In this document: piece after piece, positions 31,228 to 44,048 of the stretch
Layout: every line of letters starts with the position of its first letter
How positions within the stretch are numbered: the first letter of the stretch is position 1
Assembly (NCBI GenBank): GCA_037974665.1
Contig: CM075778.1
Coordinates: forward strand, 28,524,001-28,588,000
Source of the DNA: Ehretia macrophylla
Lineage: Eukaryota; Streptophyta; Magnoliopsida; Boraginales; Ehretiaceae
Direction: 5' to 3'
Length of the DNA stretch: 64,000 nt
The notes under the pieces: generated by a model
What the model was told of the DNA's origin: nothing
Databases searched by the model: none
The model's input: the letters and a program-made list of their open reading frames with translations, nothing else
Translations under genes and position numbers: made by a program

Positions 31228-33732
31228 TATAAATAGAGCCTCAAGGTCTGTACCATATCCTCATTTTGCTTTCTATTATCCTCATCTTCTCCTGCTCCTT
31301 CGTTATTCCACGCTCATCACGCGTTACATCAACTTTTACTCGCCGCTTAGGTATGCTATTTTTTCCCTTTTTCCAACATGGATAGGTCTCCCCATTCAAG
31401 CGTTGTCGGTGAGTCTAGCGATGGATGCAAGGGTGTCCTTCATACCCTTAGGAATTTTGAACCCATTGTTGCTACCCTCATCTTCTAGAGTCTTTCCCCC
31501 ACTAAGAGTATCAGAAAGAATTCCAAAAGGTCTAGGTCTAGGTCTTCTCTTCACCAGACGGCCGCGACACCCCCTAGTCCTACTAAAATTGACGATCTTT
31601 TAGTTTTCAGTGCCGAGCGTAAAATCTGTACCACTTCGGAGAAGTCAGTTTCCCACCTTAAGGGTATCAAAGCCATTCCCCCTGACTTTGAGGTTTGTAT
31701 CCCGAATGATGGTACGCCGGTGTCTGCTTGTGGACCCGGCAAATGAGATGTTACCTTTTACTATGAGCAACTTTTTATAGGTCGTATACCTCTTCCTTCT
31801 TATCTGGTGGAAATTTTCAACTATCTCCAAATCAGCCCTGCCTAAGTTACCCCTAATAGTTGGAGGCTGATAGTGGGCTTCTATGTTTTGTTGAAGGAGC
31901 TGGGCTACACACCCACCTCTAAGCTCTTTCTTTTCTACCATCCGTTTAAGACTACCGACAAATCTTCCGGCTAGCATTATTTTTCCGCTCGTCATCACCC
32001 ACTAGTTGTTGATGTTCTTGATAATTCCAAGAACTGGAGCAACAATTTTTTTTTTTGTGAAATCCCCCACGGGATGGGAAGTCCGGAGCATCTGGGTTGT
32101 CCCTCCTAAAATAGCCAAGGACCCCCTACCCTTGACGAAGTTGAAAAATTTGTTATCGAGGAACTTAGAAGACTTGTCCCTGTTAGATGCAATGCTCTCC
32201 TCACCCCCAAGAGGATAGCCGCTAGCGGCTTGTTTCCGCAACCCATGATGCTGAGGGTTGGGGCTTCTCCTCTACCTCTCTCAAACCGTAGTACCAAGGC
32301 TAGGAGGAAAGCTCCCATTTCTCCTCCTCCAATTGCCGCCCAAAACCTTGAGAGATCCAACATTCCGTTTTCCAATAAGTCATCTGATACCGAGGGTTAG
32401 GCCTTATTAATGCATTTGTTCCTACCTTTTTGCTTGTTTATAAGGTTTTTAACATTGTCCTTCTTTTGCGCAGCTAACCTGAAGGTGCTTAATGAAGGCC
32501 TTTGGTCAACCCTCTTCAAAGAAGCAGAAAATGGCCCCTCTTGCTAGTGACGAGGAAGTGCAAATCCTCGATGAGCCCCCTGCTCTTACCTTGAACAGCC
32601 CAGGCCCCACTGAGGGGTCCCTGGCTCCCTCATCAGGCAGCCCAAACTTGCCCTCTATTAGGCCCACCACGGTTGGAGCGACTGCCCCTGTACCTTCTCT
32701 TGAAGCATCACCAATTTAGCCCCGCAAGCACTTGCCGTCTCTACTTCCATCTCTTGTTGAAACCGGGGCTTCACTCCCTTCCCCTCTTGTTGACATACTT
32801 TGGGAAAACAGCGCCGCCCCCTTGGCGATGCTTATCAAATCCACACCCCCTACTTGAGGAGGCATGGTAGGTCCATCCCTCCTAGCTCATCCCTTGGCTT
32901 TGGTGACAAGATCAAGATCGACGAAGACCAAGGTGGCACTACCCCTATCTCAGCTCATCGCTTCACTACCACTAGGCCTGACTAGGAAGTAAGGGAAGCC
33001 TTCTACGAGGTAACCTACTTTATTCATTTTTCTTTCGTCCGATTATTTCTCTTTATTAACATTCTGTTTCCTTATTCACAGAGCTAGTTAGACTTGAACC
33101 ACTTCCACAGGATGCTTCACAAGGCCCTGGTGGCTTATGAAATGGTTAAGACCAGCTCTTTCGTGGCCGTGCTCAGGTTGAGAAGAAGGCCGAAGCCTAT
33201 AAGCGGCGCCTCAATGAGCATCACCTGGCCTGCGCTAAGGTCTTTGACAACGACCTGGGCACTTTTAATAAAATAAAGGCCCCCCTGATTGAAAAGCAAA
33301 GCACCGTTATCCAGGAGGCTAGACTTTACCAGTCCCTCTACGAATATATCCTTATTGTGGCACTCCGATCACAATTGTCGGAGGCTCAGGAGACCTGCCG
33401 CTGAATCTTCACCGAACAAGAGCAAGCCATCCAAGCCTGCGAGAAGCTCAAGAAAGATCTCTGCCCAAGCTGCTGGTACTCAATCCAAATATGATCAGCT
33501 AGTGTAAGCTATCGGCCCCCATAGAGAAGCTGCCATCGCAGCTTATAAAGAGAGTGCTGCCTTTGAGGCTTTGTTGGGAGAGTTGCTTCATCCTGCTATT
33601 GCCAGAGCTGAGTACGAATCTGAGGTTGCCCTTATGGAAGATGTGCAAGCCCGCTTGCAAGGCCAAGGCATTCATATCAATTTATCAGACCTCATAGACG
33701 AAGCCCCTCCTAATCTCGAGATCCATCTGTGA
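31228..33732 (+). pseudogene. Antisense ORF of the Tat element (putative gypsy-type transposon domain)
   Basis: TATAAATAG at 31228 is followed 150 bases later by an ATG (31378) on the strand opposite to pol. Translated pieces include IPLPSYLVEIFNYLQISPA and NSWRLIVGFYVLLKELGY, the pattern of the plant 'putative gypsy type transposon' family (Pfam Transposase_28 as I recall it). A coiled-coil part follows (AEAYKRRLNEHHLACAKVFD, about 33190-33260), ending near a TGA at 33730. In-frame stops at about 31486, 31744 and 31842 and frame changes show decay. Intron-like boundaries occur (donor near 33008, acceptor near 33082). The function of this protein family in Tat elements is not known to me. Confidence 0.7.
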
Positions 33733-34300
33733 CAAGCAGCAGAGCTCCAACCCGGCTGAGTCTACTTGATGTTCAATCCAACTTTTAGTTTTTTCTTCTT
33801 TTTTTTTTCGTATGTTAATAATCCAAAAGATTTGATCCCTCCTTGTATAGCCCCCTTTGCGTTTAATGGAATTTCCTTCCCAGGGCTTTTTAAATTTGTT
33901 AACGTGCAAACCTTTTTTTTTTAAGTTTGTCTTGTTATCATCGGGTTATTTTGCCTTTGAGGCCCTTACTTGCTTATGCGTCTTAGTCTTATTTCAACTC
34001 CATTTTATGCTTGTTGTATATCCGAACCTCTAGTTCTTTTTGGCATTTTTTCCTTTGGACCTCTTAGCCCTCCTAGGGGAAAACCCTGCCACTAGATAGA
34101 ATCTACCCAGTTTAGTGGGCGTAATTCTTCAAGCGCGGAGCTTTTCAAGCTGCTACAGCATTGGACCTTTTAAGAAAAGCCCCTCAAACATAGCACAAAG
34201 GAAAAGTCAAATCTTTAGGAGGAAAATAAAGCTTTTATTACTCAAAAAAAGCATTACATAGACTTTTATCAAATGTTGTTTATTCACTAACATCGTTCTA
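33733..34300. other. Tat 3' spacer
   Basis: Non-coding sequence between the convergent ends of the antisense ORF and integrase. T-rich; no gene. Confidence 0.5.
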
Positions 34301-34812
34301 GGAATTTTACATGAAATATTTTCTATGGTGCTCAACATTCCATGCTTTAGCTAATTCATTTATTTGTTCTTCGTAAAGTTGGACACGATTACTTGGACCA
34401 CGACCTCCACTGAGAGCACTGCCTCCGTATCGAATGTTAGAGTTAATGGGGTATTCTCTTCTACTGTGCTCGGGGTTGTCCTGTGAGACCACAAGACTTC
34501 CGGCAAAATATTCACCCATAGTCCTTTTGCTTGTCCAGCTTGGTTTTGATGCCCTGCAAAATAGCTCGGTTAGTTACCTCGACTTGCCCATTAGTTTGAG
34601 GATGAGCTACAAAAACAAATTTCAGTTTAATTCCTAGCTCCCCGCATTTGCCATTGAAGTAACCAGAGTCAAACTACCTGCCATGGTCCGTGACCAGGGC
34701 TCGAGGCACCCCGAAGCGACACACTACCAATTTCCATACAAAGCTCTAGGCTGCTACCTTAGAAATTCTAGGGACAACCTCAGCCTCCACCTACTTGGTG
34801 AAGTAATCAACC
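34300..34812 (-). pseudogene. Tat integrase, C-terminal part of the core
   Basis: On the complement, after the nested insertion, come pieces resembling DYFTK-VEAE, FGVPRALVTDHG, the Asn/Gly-Gln stretch NGQVEVTN, and VLWSHRTTPS with TEAVLSVEV. These are standard gypsy integrase motifs covering the second and third catalytic positions. Several stops and frameshifts interrupt them. The N-terminal half lies 6.9 kb away at 41721-42120; the two were separated by the solo LTR at 34813-41715. Confidence 0.82.
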
Positions 34813-34862
34813 TGTCACACCCTGGAACCAAGATCTACAGAGGTTAAGGTCGGAGCACGACG

Positions 34863-36420
34863 TGTGACATCCAGACCTAGCATGTAGCGAATAGTACTTA
34901 CTTGCATGTACTTATGTGTTTATAATTACATATTTATGTTAATTTATTCATTTATTTATACTATTTTCACATTTCTTGAATTATGTGTAAGCAATATTTA
35001 GTAAATTTAAATGAGGCAATTACCTTGGTAAAATAATTTTTAGAAATTATTTTATCGCATTTTAGTGCTAGTTTATATTATTGTCAACTAATTGAATAAG
35101 TAGCACCCGAGCCGAGTTAAATTTTCAAGTCTTCTATTTTTATAAAATTTCATTTTTATCATGTTACTTAGTATTTATCTAGTATTCGTTTACTGAAAGT
35201 ATGTGCATAGCATATTTAGAACGTGAGATATAAAATAGTTAGTGTCCTCGAGTGAATAGTATAAACTAGAATGCATTTTGGGCCATTTGGTGTTTTATCT
35301 TTATTTTGGGCTAACTTTAGTTATTTAACTTGATTTCTCTAAAGTCAAAACCACCCAAGCCCATAGCCTAATCTTCTATCTACAAACAAATACATAAAAT
35401 AACTATTTTATTGTTTTATTATTTTATTTACTAAAATTTACCTTACTAACATTTTTAATTGATTTAAATTTACTATTTAAATGTGAAGTCCCGGACCCGG
35501 GAATAATTATTTTTAATATTATCACCATTTACCTTTATTTAAAATGCATTTAATTGATCTACAAGAACTAATTAATTATGATTTTTATTATTTTTATTTA
35601 TTTAAATTATATTTATATGACTTGCTCGGGACAATTTCTTTGTCATTTTATTTATTTAAATTATTTCACATGTCTTTTAACTAATTCATTTCACTGTTCA
35701 AATAAGAAGCCCAGGCCTGAAACTGAACGTGCTAGTTATTATTTTTAATAATTATATTTCTTCAATTACAACTAAATGGTTTACATGAATAAATAATTAT
35801 CTTATGTTTATTTGAGTACATTTAATTGACTAGTGTTTCCTGAGCCCAAACTTGAGTTTCTTTTTATTTTATTTATTTTATCTGTTTTCATATTGGCCTA
35901 AATTATTTTATTCCGTTAATTCATTTAGTGTTTCATTTGTGCATAGAATACCCGGACCTATCATGTAGCACATCATACCTAATTGCATATAACTATGTGT
36001 CATCTTAGGTGTTTATATGTGTATATTTGATTACCTTGGTGAATTATCTTCATTATTTAACATAATTCTATCTTCTTGGAAAAAATAAATAAACTATGTA
36101 CAATTAATTTATATAACATGAATAACTTGATATTGTGTTATAGGTAATATATGGGATTATTTTCTTTCATCTAATGAATTATTTTTCTCATTTAAAAAAT
36201 GAGCTCTGAACTTGGGGTGAAAAATTAAAGTATTTTATTTCTTGAATGTCGCATTTTTTCCATGTTCCTAGACACTTATATAGTATTCGTTCATAAATTT
36301 TATTTGCATAGTACGTTGGGAAGGTGGGTAAAAAAAATATTTTGTGTCCTGAATAAATAGTGAAAACTTTGTTACATATTTTGGGCTAATTGTATTTTAG
36401 TTAGTATTGGGCTTTGTTTT
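34863..36420 (+). repeat. Internal tandem duplication of about 1.1 kb in the inner LTR
   Basis: AGACCTAGCATGTAGC (34874) recurs as GGACCTATCATGTAGC (35954). TTAGTATTTATCTAGTATTC (about 35167) recurs near 36272 and GTGCATAGCATATT (about 35202) near 36305. The offset is constant at 1080-1105 bases. Confidence 0.65.
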
Positions 36421-38996
36421 AGTTTTTCTTTGCATTATTTTCCTAACCCAACTAATCAACTTATATTATATACACTGTATACATATACATATATAATATA
36501 CTTAGAAAAACAAAAAATAAAAAAAAGCCAAAAGCCCCCCAAACCCGTAGGTCAAAGAAAGGAAAAAATGAAAGAAATTTTGCTTAAGGTTTTGTTCTTG
36601 TGGTGACTTCTAGGCATTTTTGAAGTTTACTAAGGCAAATCAAAGTTCTTTTCTTGCATCTATAACCTTTATTAGGCGAGGGAGTTTGCATTTGTTGCAT
36701 TTTAAAGTTTATGTTATATTTTGAGATTTTATGATTTGTTGATATTAGCTATTGAAATGTTTAAATATTGTTATATATATGCTTTATATGCTATGTAGAC
36801 CATGCTTGAGTAGTCTATTTGCTTCCACCATGGTTGAATGCTTGAGTTGTGTGAAAGAGATGATGAATAGTGATAAAATTGAGGGCTTTGCTATAACTTG
36901 CTAAGTATAGTGAATTGATGCTTCATTTAGATGCTCTAGACATTATTGAAACTAGTTAGAAGCTCACACGTAGTTAAAGTGCCCAAAATTGAACTAAAAT
37001 GCGAAATTAGCTAACTTTTAAAAGGAGGTTTTTCACGAAATAAAATCTGAGCACATTTGGGCATTAAATTAGGCATCCTTGGGGCATGGAAGCACTTTTA
37101 GTGCTTTCATTGCGCTAAATTAGGGTCCAGATAGGATAGTTGTAGTTAAAACCTACTCGGAGCCTCCTCGAGCTTTTGTCTCGAAAGCGAGTTTTCAGAA
37201 CTTGGATAGGTGTCTTTTGGTATTCTTAGGAGCGTAGTACGATTGGTTTATAGAATTGTAGCCTTGAATTTCGTATAGAAGAAGAATTGTATAGTTATCA
37301 AAGGGTAAAATGTGAGAAATAGATGTTTTTGTGATTACATGAGTTTGTAGATGTTTGATATATGTCAAAATGCATGTCTAAGGTATATTCAAGTTAGTTG
37401 AAGAGTTTCATGGAAAAGAATGATAATTTCCCTTTGTGTTTATATGGTTACTTGGGACACATGTCAAGTTGAAGCATATTAAGGTGATATTTTGTTAAAG
37501 ATGGAATTCTAATAGATATTTATGCTAAATGAGTGGAACTATAAATTAACTAACCTGGTGGATAATTAATAAATGTGTAGTTAATGTTCTTGGTTAGATT
37601 AAAGAGATGTTTTAGAGTTATTCGTATGATTGCTTAGGCCATGTGGCAATATGAGATACGTGAGTGATTATATATATAACCTCTATTGTTGTGGATTGAG
37701 TTAAGTAATAGTTAAGTTAGAATTTGATATAGTTAATTGCTAAAGTGCTAAACTTATATGAACACGCTAGGGTACATGTCCAAGCTAGTTCGAGGAGGTT
37801 GAAGTAATCGGAGCTATTTTCTTGTATATTTAGTCGGATCCAAGGTGAGGGATTCATCTTATGTGGCATTATAATTGGTTATTTGTTTTATAACTAGTAT
37901 GGATATCATGTTACGATAGGTATTTGAATAATTATAGTTAAATTTCCGATATTTCATTTGGTTTGCTTATTAGTTATTTTGTTAGGAATAAGTTATTCTT
38001 CATAATTTTGCTATACTTGATTGTTGGTTGGGTTATATATGTTGTTTGGGTGAGGTTAGCCTACTTTGCTATCCTCCCTATTTGATATCAGTTTGATTCT
38101 CGTGATTCGTTCGTATTTGATATTCGGGGTTGCGCAACATTTTCGGATATGGTAGCATCAAAAAACACGGATAGCGTCGAGCTTGCCGTGCTCCCTTGAC
38201 TACCATGGTGCTTATTCCCTTTTTTTCGCTGAGTATACTCCACTACCCCAGAGGCGTGGTTCACCTTGTTGGGGCATATGGACCTACCTCAGGAGAAATG
38301 ATCTTAGGATTGGGGTACATCCGGAATACCCTATTTGGAGGATTAAGGGATTTGCCGGCACCTATTTGAAGATTGTGGCTCGTGGTTCGAGACTAAAGTC
38401 AAGCAGTGGAACTGTATGATTATCTATGTTGCATCTCATGAAAGCATTCCTTGGTATGTTGCATCACCTCCCTCACTGAGTAACTTTGGTTACTCATTCC
38501 TCGTTTCAACATGTTTCAGGTACAATTAGAACAACTATCATGTGTGTCGTGTTATTAATTGTTTATCTTGCTGAGGTTGGAAGCTGTTTGTGAAGATGAG
38601 ACTTGATGTGTTTATGTTTTGTTTTGAGACCCTTGAGGTCTTGTAGGTATTTTGGTATGGCTTGTTGGATTGTAAACTAAATTAAAGACTTATGTGATTT
38701 GATATAGTAGTGACATGTAATAGCTAAAGATAGATTTTATTATCTTTTGATTGCATGCTCGTGTGGTTATGTTTTTCTGACTAAGGCTCGAATGGCCTTG
38801 AGACTGGAAAAGTGGGACGGTTGGAGTTTGGGTGTTGTATTGTAGTCGTACTTGCTGCTTGCAAGTTTTTAATTATTCCTATAAATAGGGGAGACTCCGT
38901 CCATTTTTTCCTAAATTTTGTTCCCGGGTTTAGATATGGGTTGAAAATAGCATGATTAATAAGAGTCCTGGTTCCATGAGGGATCGGGGCGTTACA
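34863..38996 (+). mobile_element. Second solo LTR, 4134 bp, nested in the first and inverted
   Basis: Starts TGTGACATCC and ends GGGGCGTTACA, flanked by a perfect CGACG duplication (34858-34862 and 38997-39001). It is related to the outer LTR in opposite orientation: TCACTGAGTAAC near 38476, followed by a TTTCAGGTAC region, corresponds to the complement of the region near 39400. Non-coding; the 38183-38419 reading frame is chance. It is about 1.1 kb longer than its relatives because of an internal duplication of the first third. Confidence 0.8.
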
Positions 38997-39540
38997 CGAC
39001 GTATCAATCATCTTAATACCTGTAAGATTATTATTTAATAACCTAAACATTCGTTAACTTCCACAAGTAACTTCAAGAGAAAGCTCATGGCATTTGGCAT
39101 AAAAAGGCCACAACAACCTGTTTCATATTTACAAGACCTAGATTCCCTATTTGTACCTCATACATGGCCAAATATAGACATCTAGGCCTCAAAATAATAG
39201 TAATCAAGCTTAGTATGTAGTTGATAATCCAAAAGAATATTACATAATATAAGGTTGTTCAAAAGTACATCATCGGTTCCTATTAACAAACTATGTCTTC
39301 AACCCAAGCATGAAGATCAACAAAAACAGAAGTCAGTCTCATCACATAAAGCCTCATCACTCTCAACCTATACATTTGGCTCAGCCTCGGTCTTACCTGT
39401 AAGTATTAGAAAGAGGGGTGAGCTAATCCTGCATATAACTCAGTGAGGATGAGAAGTGAAGGTTTTTACAAAGGTTTTATCATTTCGAAATTAGTTTGAT
39501 AACTCATGCCATGCACATAAGAACAACTAATAATTGAATA

Positions 39541-39542
<2 letters not shown>

Positions 39543-39590
<48 letters not shown>
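39543..39590. repeat. (AT)n microsatellite
   Basis: About 23 AT repeats; directly adjoins the inverted repeat at 39589. Confidence 0.95.
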
Positions 39591-39592
<2 letters not shown>

Positions 39593-39714
39593 CCAACAAC
39601 AATTCATCTATATATATATATAATGACAACAAAACAAGTACTCAATTCTACTCTCCGAGGGTTGTACCAAGTGAGAGCAGATAAAAAGGATATAGATGAA
39701 TTGTTGTTGGAGGT
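39589..39714. repeat. 24-bp perfect inverted repeat
   Basis: ACCTCCAACAACAATTCATC plus TATA at 39589-39612 pairs exactly with 39691-39714, leaving a 78-bp spacer. It lies next to the (AT)n tract in the outer LTR. Confidence 0.92.
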
Positions 39715-40422
39715 GGCTAGTCTCAAACTTTCTTGTCAAATCATCTTCATCACACCAATTAAGAAAGGGCACTCCAGAGGCAACCCAAAACCATGGTAGC
39801 TGAGACTTATACCCAATGGATCGATGCCGCCCAGGGGAATCGGAACTTCTACCATGAGGGTTTACAAGCTGCTTGTATTATTTAACATTTGAACAAATGC
39901 ATCCCAACTCTCCAAGGAAACACACCAAGCGAGAGTGGGCACTAATCAAGCAAGAACATAGTTGGAAGATAACAAAGTAGGTTGTCTCCGTCATGTAAAC
40001 ATATTGAAGTAATAACATCCAACAAGTTCAAAGAAAATCAGTACTTCATTAAGCAACATTTAAAGTGCAATGCAAGATCAACAAATACATGCTCTTACAA
40101 TGCCCAAATAATTTTCACAATGATCCTTGTCCATGTTAGCTAACTAAGCAAACAACTTCAACACTTTTGCATTAACCCAACTTAAACAGTCATTTTACCT
40201 ATCTTCCCAAGCTCTAAATATTCTTTTTTTGATATTTAATTAAAGCTTATCGAATGTAGATAGTTCTAGAATCAAACGGATCTCAATTTAGAGTTGAAAC
40301 GAATGAGATATGGCCTCCGAAAAATTTCTACGCAAAGCTGACAATCTGAAAAACGGGTAGTCCGGTCGTGTTGATCATGACCGGATATCACGTCCGGATG
40401 AACGACCAATCCACTGCCCAGC

Positions 40423-40463
40423 TGTCCGGTCGTGTTATCTGGTCATGATAACACGACCGGACA
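40423..40463. repeat. 17-bp perfect palindrome in the outer LTR
   Basis: Arms TGTCCGGTCGTGTTATC (40423-40439) and its exact complement (40447-40463) surround a 7-base loop. A related, less perfect GTCCGGTCGTGTTGATCATG block precedes it at 40350. Confidence 0.95.
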
Positions 40464-41720
40464 TCACCCCAGACAGACACGATCTAAACACCAAATTTTG
40501 CTCTCTTGTTTGATATTTTGCCTTCAACTCATCCAAACCTTTTGTACACCCAAAGAGGTTTACTAAGCAACATTCTTAAGCTCAAGAACAACATCATAAC
40601 ATACTTGAATCAAACAACAACCCAAGAACACACAAGAATTCTCAAAAAACCTCAAGAACACCGAAGGCACTACTCAAGTTCCAAAATGCTAAAATATTGG
40701 TTTAACTCTTTGCACTCAAGCTAGACCTCTTCTAACACCTGTATAAACAACTTCAAACTCTTCACCCAACTCCTCAAGATCATTAAAAGTTAATTAGATA
40801 AAGACTCAACTCAACAACTCATAAAAACCCAAATCTTCCATCAAATTCCAATGAATGCATAATAAGCTAAAACAACCCAATACAAACATCTTATGATCTT
40901 GAATGAGTTTAGAAAAGCAGTTTAAAAGAATCCCTCACTCGTCAAACCTTACTTAAATAGTATTACCCTCATCTAAACATTAATCTAGCATTGAAGAATA
41001 CAAGCAAACAACACCCACACAATACCCAAGTCATGAAACTCTAGCTCATCAAACAAAGCTCAAATGCATCAAATATACTCATAAACATCTTGATTATGCC
41101 CAACAAACATAATGAACACATAACCACGATTCATATGACTTTATCAAAGCTTTTGAAAACATCCCTCACCTTGCAAGAGTTAGAAATGGAAGAAAATTGA
41201 TTGAAAATGGTTGATGATATTGAAAATGGCTTGCTTCTACTTTCCTCGTCCTTCCCTTCTTCTTCTTCTTTCTCCCTTCTCCTTGGATAAATCGTGTAGT
41301 ATGTGTATGTGTGGCTAATTATGGATGTGTGTGTGTTGTAGATATTTTGTGTGTGTAGGTGGTGTAGTATACGTTGTAGAGATTTGGTGTGTGTAGGTGG
41401 TATAGTATGTATTGTTAGATAATATCTAAGTTGCCTAATGACGAGAGTGCTCTCCAACTGACTTGTGTATTACTAATTTGTCATTCTAATGTTAATTCTA
41501 ATTGTTCTAGTTCTAGTTTAGTTACTCTAACTAGCTATTTAACTTGATAGGTTTTAATTACTAGCTACACTATATTAATTATTCAAATGCACGTTAATCG
41601 ATAAAATACACGTAAATTAATTTAAAAGCACGTAAAACAAGGTAAACCCATACGAAATGATTTAATTATATATGATATGACCTAATGCACATGTAGTCTC
41701 GGGCCAGGTCTTATACAACC

Positions 41721-42130
41721 GCTACAAACATGAACTTCTTTTGACCTTTTCCCAGAGGTAGGGCCCCAAGATATCCAGCCCCTACTGGGCAAAGGGCCAA
41801 AGGCTGACCATGTAAGCCAACTCCACTGCCGGCTGGCGAGGTATCCTGGAAAACCTCTGGCAGGTGTCACATTTCTTCACCATTTTCAATGCACCCTTTT
41901 ACATGGTAGGCCAATAATATCCCTATCGGAGGGTCTTCCGGGCAAATGCCCTGCCTCCCGAGTGGTTTCCGCGAACCCTCTCGTGTATTTCTCAGAGCAC
42001 ATAGTCGCCATCCTCTCAAGTTATGCATTTCAGCAGAGGCCAGGTGTAGGCTTGCTTGTACAATTGCCCTCCCAGCATGACAAATTTTGAGGCTCGTTGC
42101 TCCACACTTCGGGCCTCGACCCAATTGTAG
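41721..42130 (-). pseudogene. Tat integrase, N-terminal part
   Basis: On the complement: KMVKKCDTCQRF-like zinc-binding CxxC, then pieces reading PWPFAQ-GLDILGPLP and KGQKKFMFVAV, the gypsy integrase start, which stops exactly at the CAACC duplication. The first catalytic Asp is in the GLDILGP block. Broken by stops. Confidence 0.82.
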
Positions 42131-42159
42131 GGAAGATCACCCTGTTCCAGATATACCTT

Positions 42160-42960
42160 TATTGGCTGCCTCCAATCTTCACACACAGTCATGGCCGCAA
42201 CCTCGAAAGATGGGCCTGGATTGATGGCATTCCTACATCACTTACCTTTATAACTGTCAGCCCAAAGGAACCCATGGCCAACCTCGCAAGAGAATCTGCC
42301 CTCTCATTTTCAGAACGAGGGACCTGGGTGATATAAAAGTGCTTTAGCCCCTGGACCAGCCCTTTGACCTTGTTAAGGTAGGCCAACATCGTTGCGTCCT
42401 TTGCCTCATACTCACCCAGTACCTGGTTCACCACCAATTATGAGTCAGTAATAATGTCTACCCTGCTTGCCCCAAGTAAAATGACTGTCTCAAGGCCTGT
42501 TATTAGCACTTCGTACTCGGCCTCATTGTTAGAGGTTGGGAATAAATACTTGAGTGAATACTGACTTTCTACTCTGTCAGGGCTGGTGATCAAAATTCCA
42601 GCTCTACTCCTCTACTTTTTCGAGGCACCGTCAACCTACAACTTCCACGGGGCATTACTTTCATCCATCTGATCCCCTATACACTCTAGCACGAAGTCCG
42701 CTAAAGCTTGTGCTTTGATGGTCGTGCAGGGTTGATAGATAATATCATACTGACTGAGCTCCACATCCCACTTTAACAAATGCCTGAAAACCTCTAGCCT
42801 ATGCAGTACATGCCTCAAAGGCATGTCCGTCAAGACCCGGATCCTGTGAGCATCAAAGTAATGCCTAAGCTTTCATGCCGCAGTCAAAAGAGCCAACGCC
42901 ACTCTCTCCAATGTCGAGTACCTGAGCTCTGGTCCTCATAAGATCTTGTTCACATAATAA
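42160..42960 (-). pseudogene. Tat RNase H and second (archaeal-type) RNase H
   Basis: LKWDVELSQYDIIYQP and IKAQALADFV (complement about 42790-42690) mark the end of the RT-linked RNase H. It is followed by YVDGASKK-like and NNEAEYE pieces, then VNQVLGEYEAKD and RSENERADSLARLAMGSF (complement about 42437-42290). The second set is the additional RNase H found in Tat-lineage elements. Separate frames and stops show decay. Confidence 0.85.
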
Positions 42961-42999
42961 ACGGGCTTCTAAAGATGGTCCTTTTCTCTTATTAGAACT

Positions 43000-43960
43000 A
43001 CTGCCACCTCCTTGCTCGAACTAGCGTGGTATAAAGTCAGGACCTCCCCCTTTTCTGGCCTCGACATGAGTGAGGGTAAGGCTAGGTATTTTTTCATCTC
43101 CTCAAAGGCCTCTTGGCATTACTCAGTCCACTGGAAGTTTTTGGATTCCTCAATAGCCTGAAGAAAAGGGCACATTTGTCGTGGATCTAGACATAAACCT
43201 ATTCAGGGCTGCAATTTTTCCAGCTAACTTCTGCACATCTTTAATACTCCTCAGGGGGTTCAAGTTTAGTATAGCCTAGACCTTGTCTGGATTTGCCTCT
43301 ATGCCTCGACCAGTAACCATAAAGCCCAGGAATTTGCCTACCTAGACACTAAACGTGCATTTCTCTGGGTTGAGCTTGATCCCATATTGATCCAAAGTGG
43401 CAAAGGTTTCTGCCAGGTCTGCCACGTGAGAGTGAGCACTTTTACTTTTAGTTAATATATCGTTAACATAGACTTCCATGTTCCTTCCTATTTAATTGTC
43501 AAACACCTTGTTCACCATGCGCTGGTACATGGCCTTGACGTTTTTCAGCCCAAAGGGCATCACTCTATAGCAATAGGTTCCCATTTATGTGATAAATGCT
43601 ATTTTATCCTCGTCTTTCAGGGCCATCATGATCTGATTGTAACGCTTAAACGGGTCTATGAACGTGAGTAGCTCATAGCCAGATGTGGCATCTACTAGCT
43701 GGTCTATTCTAGGCAGTGGATAACAATCTTTAGGGTACGCCTCATTAAGGTCCTTGTAATCGACACACAATCGCCACTTCCTGGGGCTTTTAGCCACCAA
43801 ACCACGTTAGCCAATCATTCTGGGTACTGCACAGTCCTTATATGGCCTGCTTTCAGCAACTTTCGGACCTTTTCCCTGATGTTCATGTTCCTTTCCTCCC
43901 TAAAATTTTACTTTTTTTCTCGGACGGGTCAGAACAAAAGGTCTACGTTCAATTTTTGAA
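43000..43960 (-). pseudogene. Tat reverse transcriptase
   Basis: RKWRLCVDYKDLNEAYPKD and CYPLPRIDQLVDATSGYELL (complement about 43790-43670), then MPFGLKN-like sequence near 43550 and YVND in place of the YVDD catalytic motif near 43470. These identify gypsy RT. The first catalytic Asp change and several stops make it inactive. Confidence 0.9.
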
Positions 43961-44048
43961 CCATTACTGACGGATCTACACTTGTCGTATCAGTTGTACT
44001 CCAAGCAAATATATGCAGATTATGAGAAATGAAGTAAATTATACCTTG

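Larger units (their letters stand above)
34813..41715 (-). mobile_element. Solo LTR (gypsy, Del/Tekay-like) inside the Tat integrase, itself interrupted
   Basis: The perfect 5-bp duplication CAACC (34808-34812 and 41716-41720) flanks a non-coding block that starts TGTCACACCC on the plus strand and ends GGTCTTATA. Removing it joins the two halves of the integrase. Without the inner LTR the block is about 2.76 kb. It aligns, in the same orientation, with the solo LTR at 59474-63067 (shared patterns around AGACCTGGCCCGAGAC / CAACCCGGACC at the start and a conserved CTCAGTGAG...TTACCTG region). There are no coding domains and no second LTR, so recombination between LTRs is the simplest explanation. 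The terminal TG has decayed to TA. Confidence 0.8.

Noticed and set aside
38183..38419. 78-residue frame inside the inner LTR
   Set aside because: Lies within non-coding LTR sequence related to two other LTRs that lack it.
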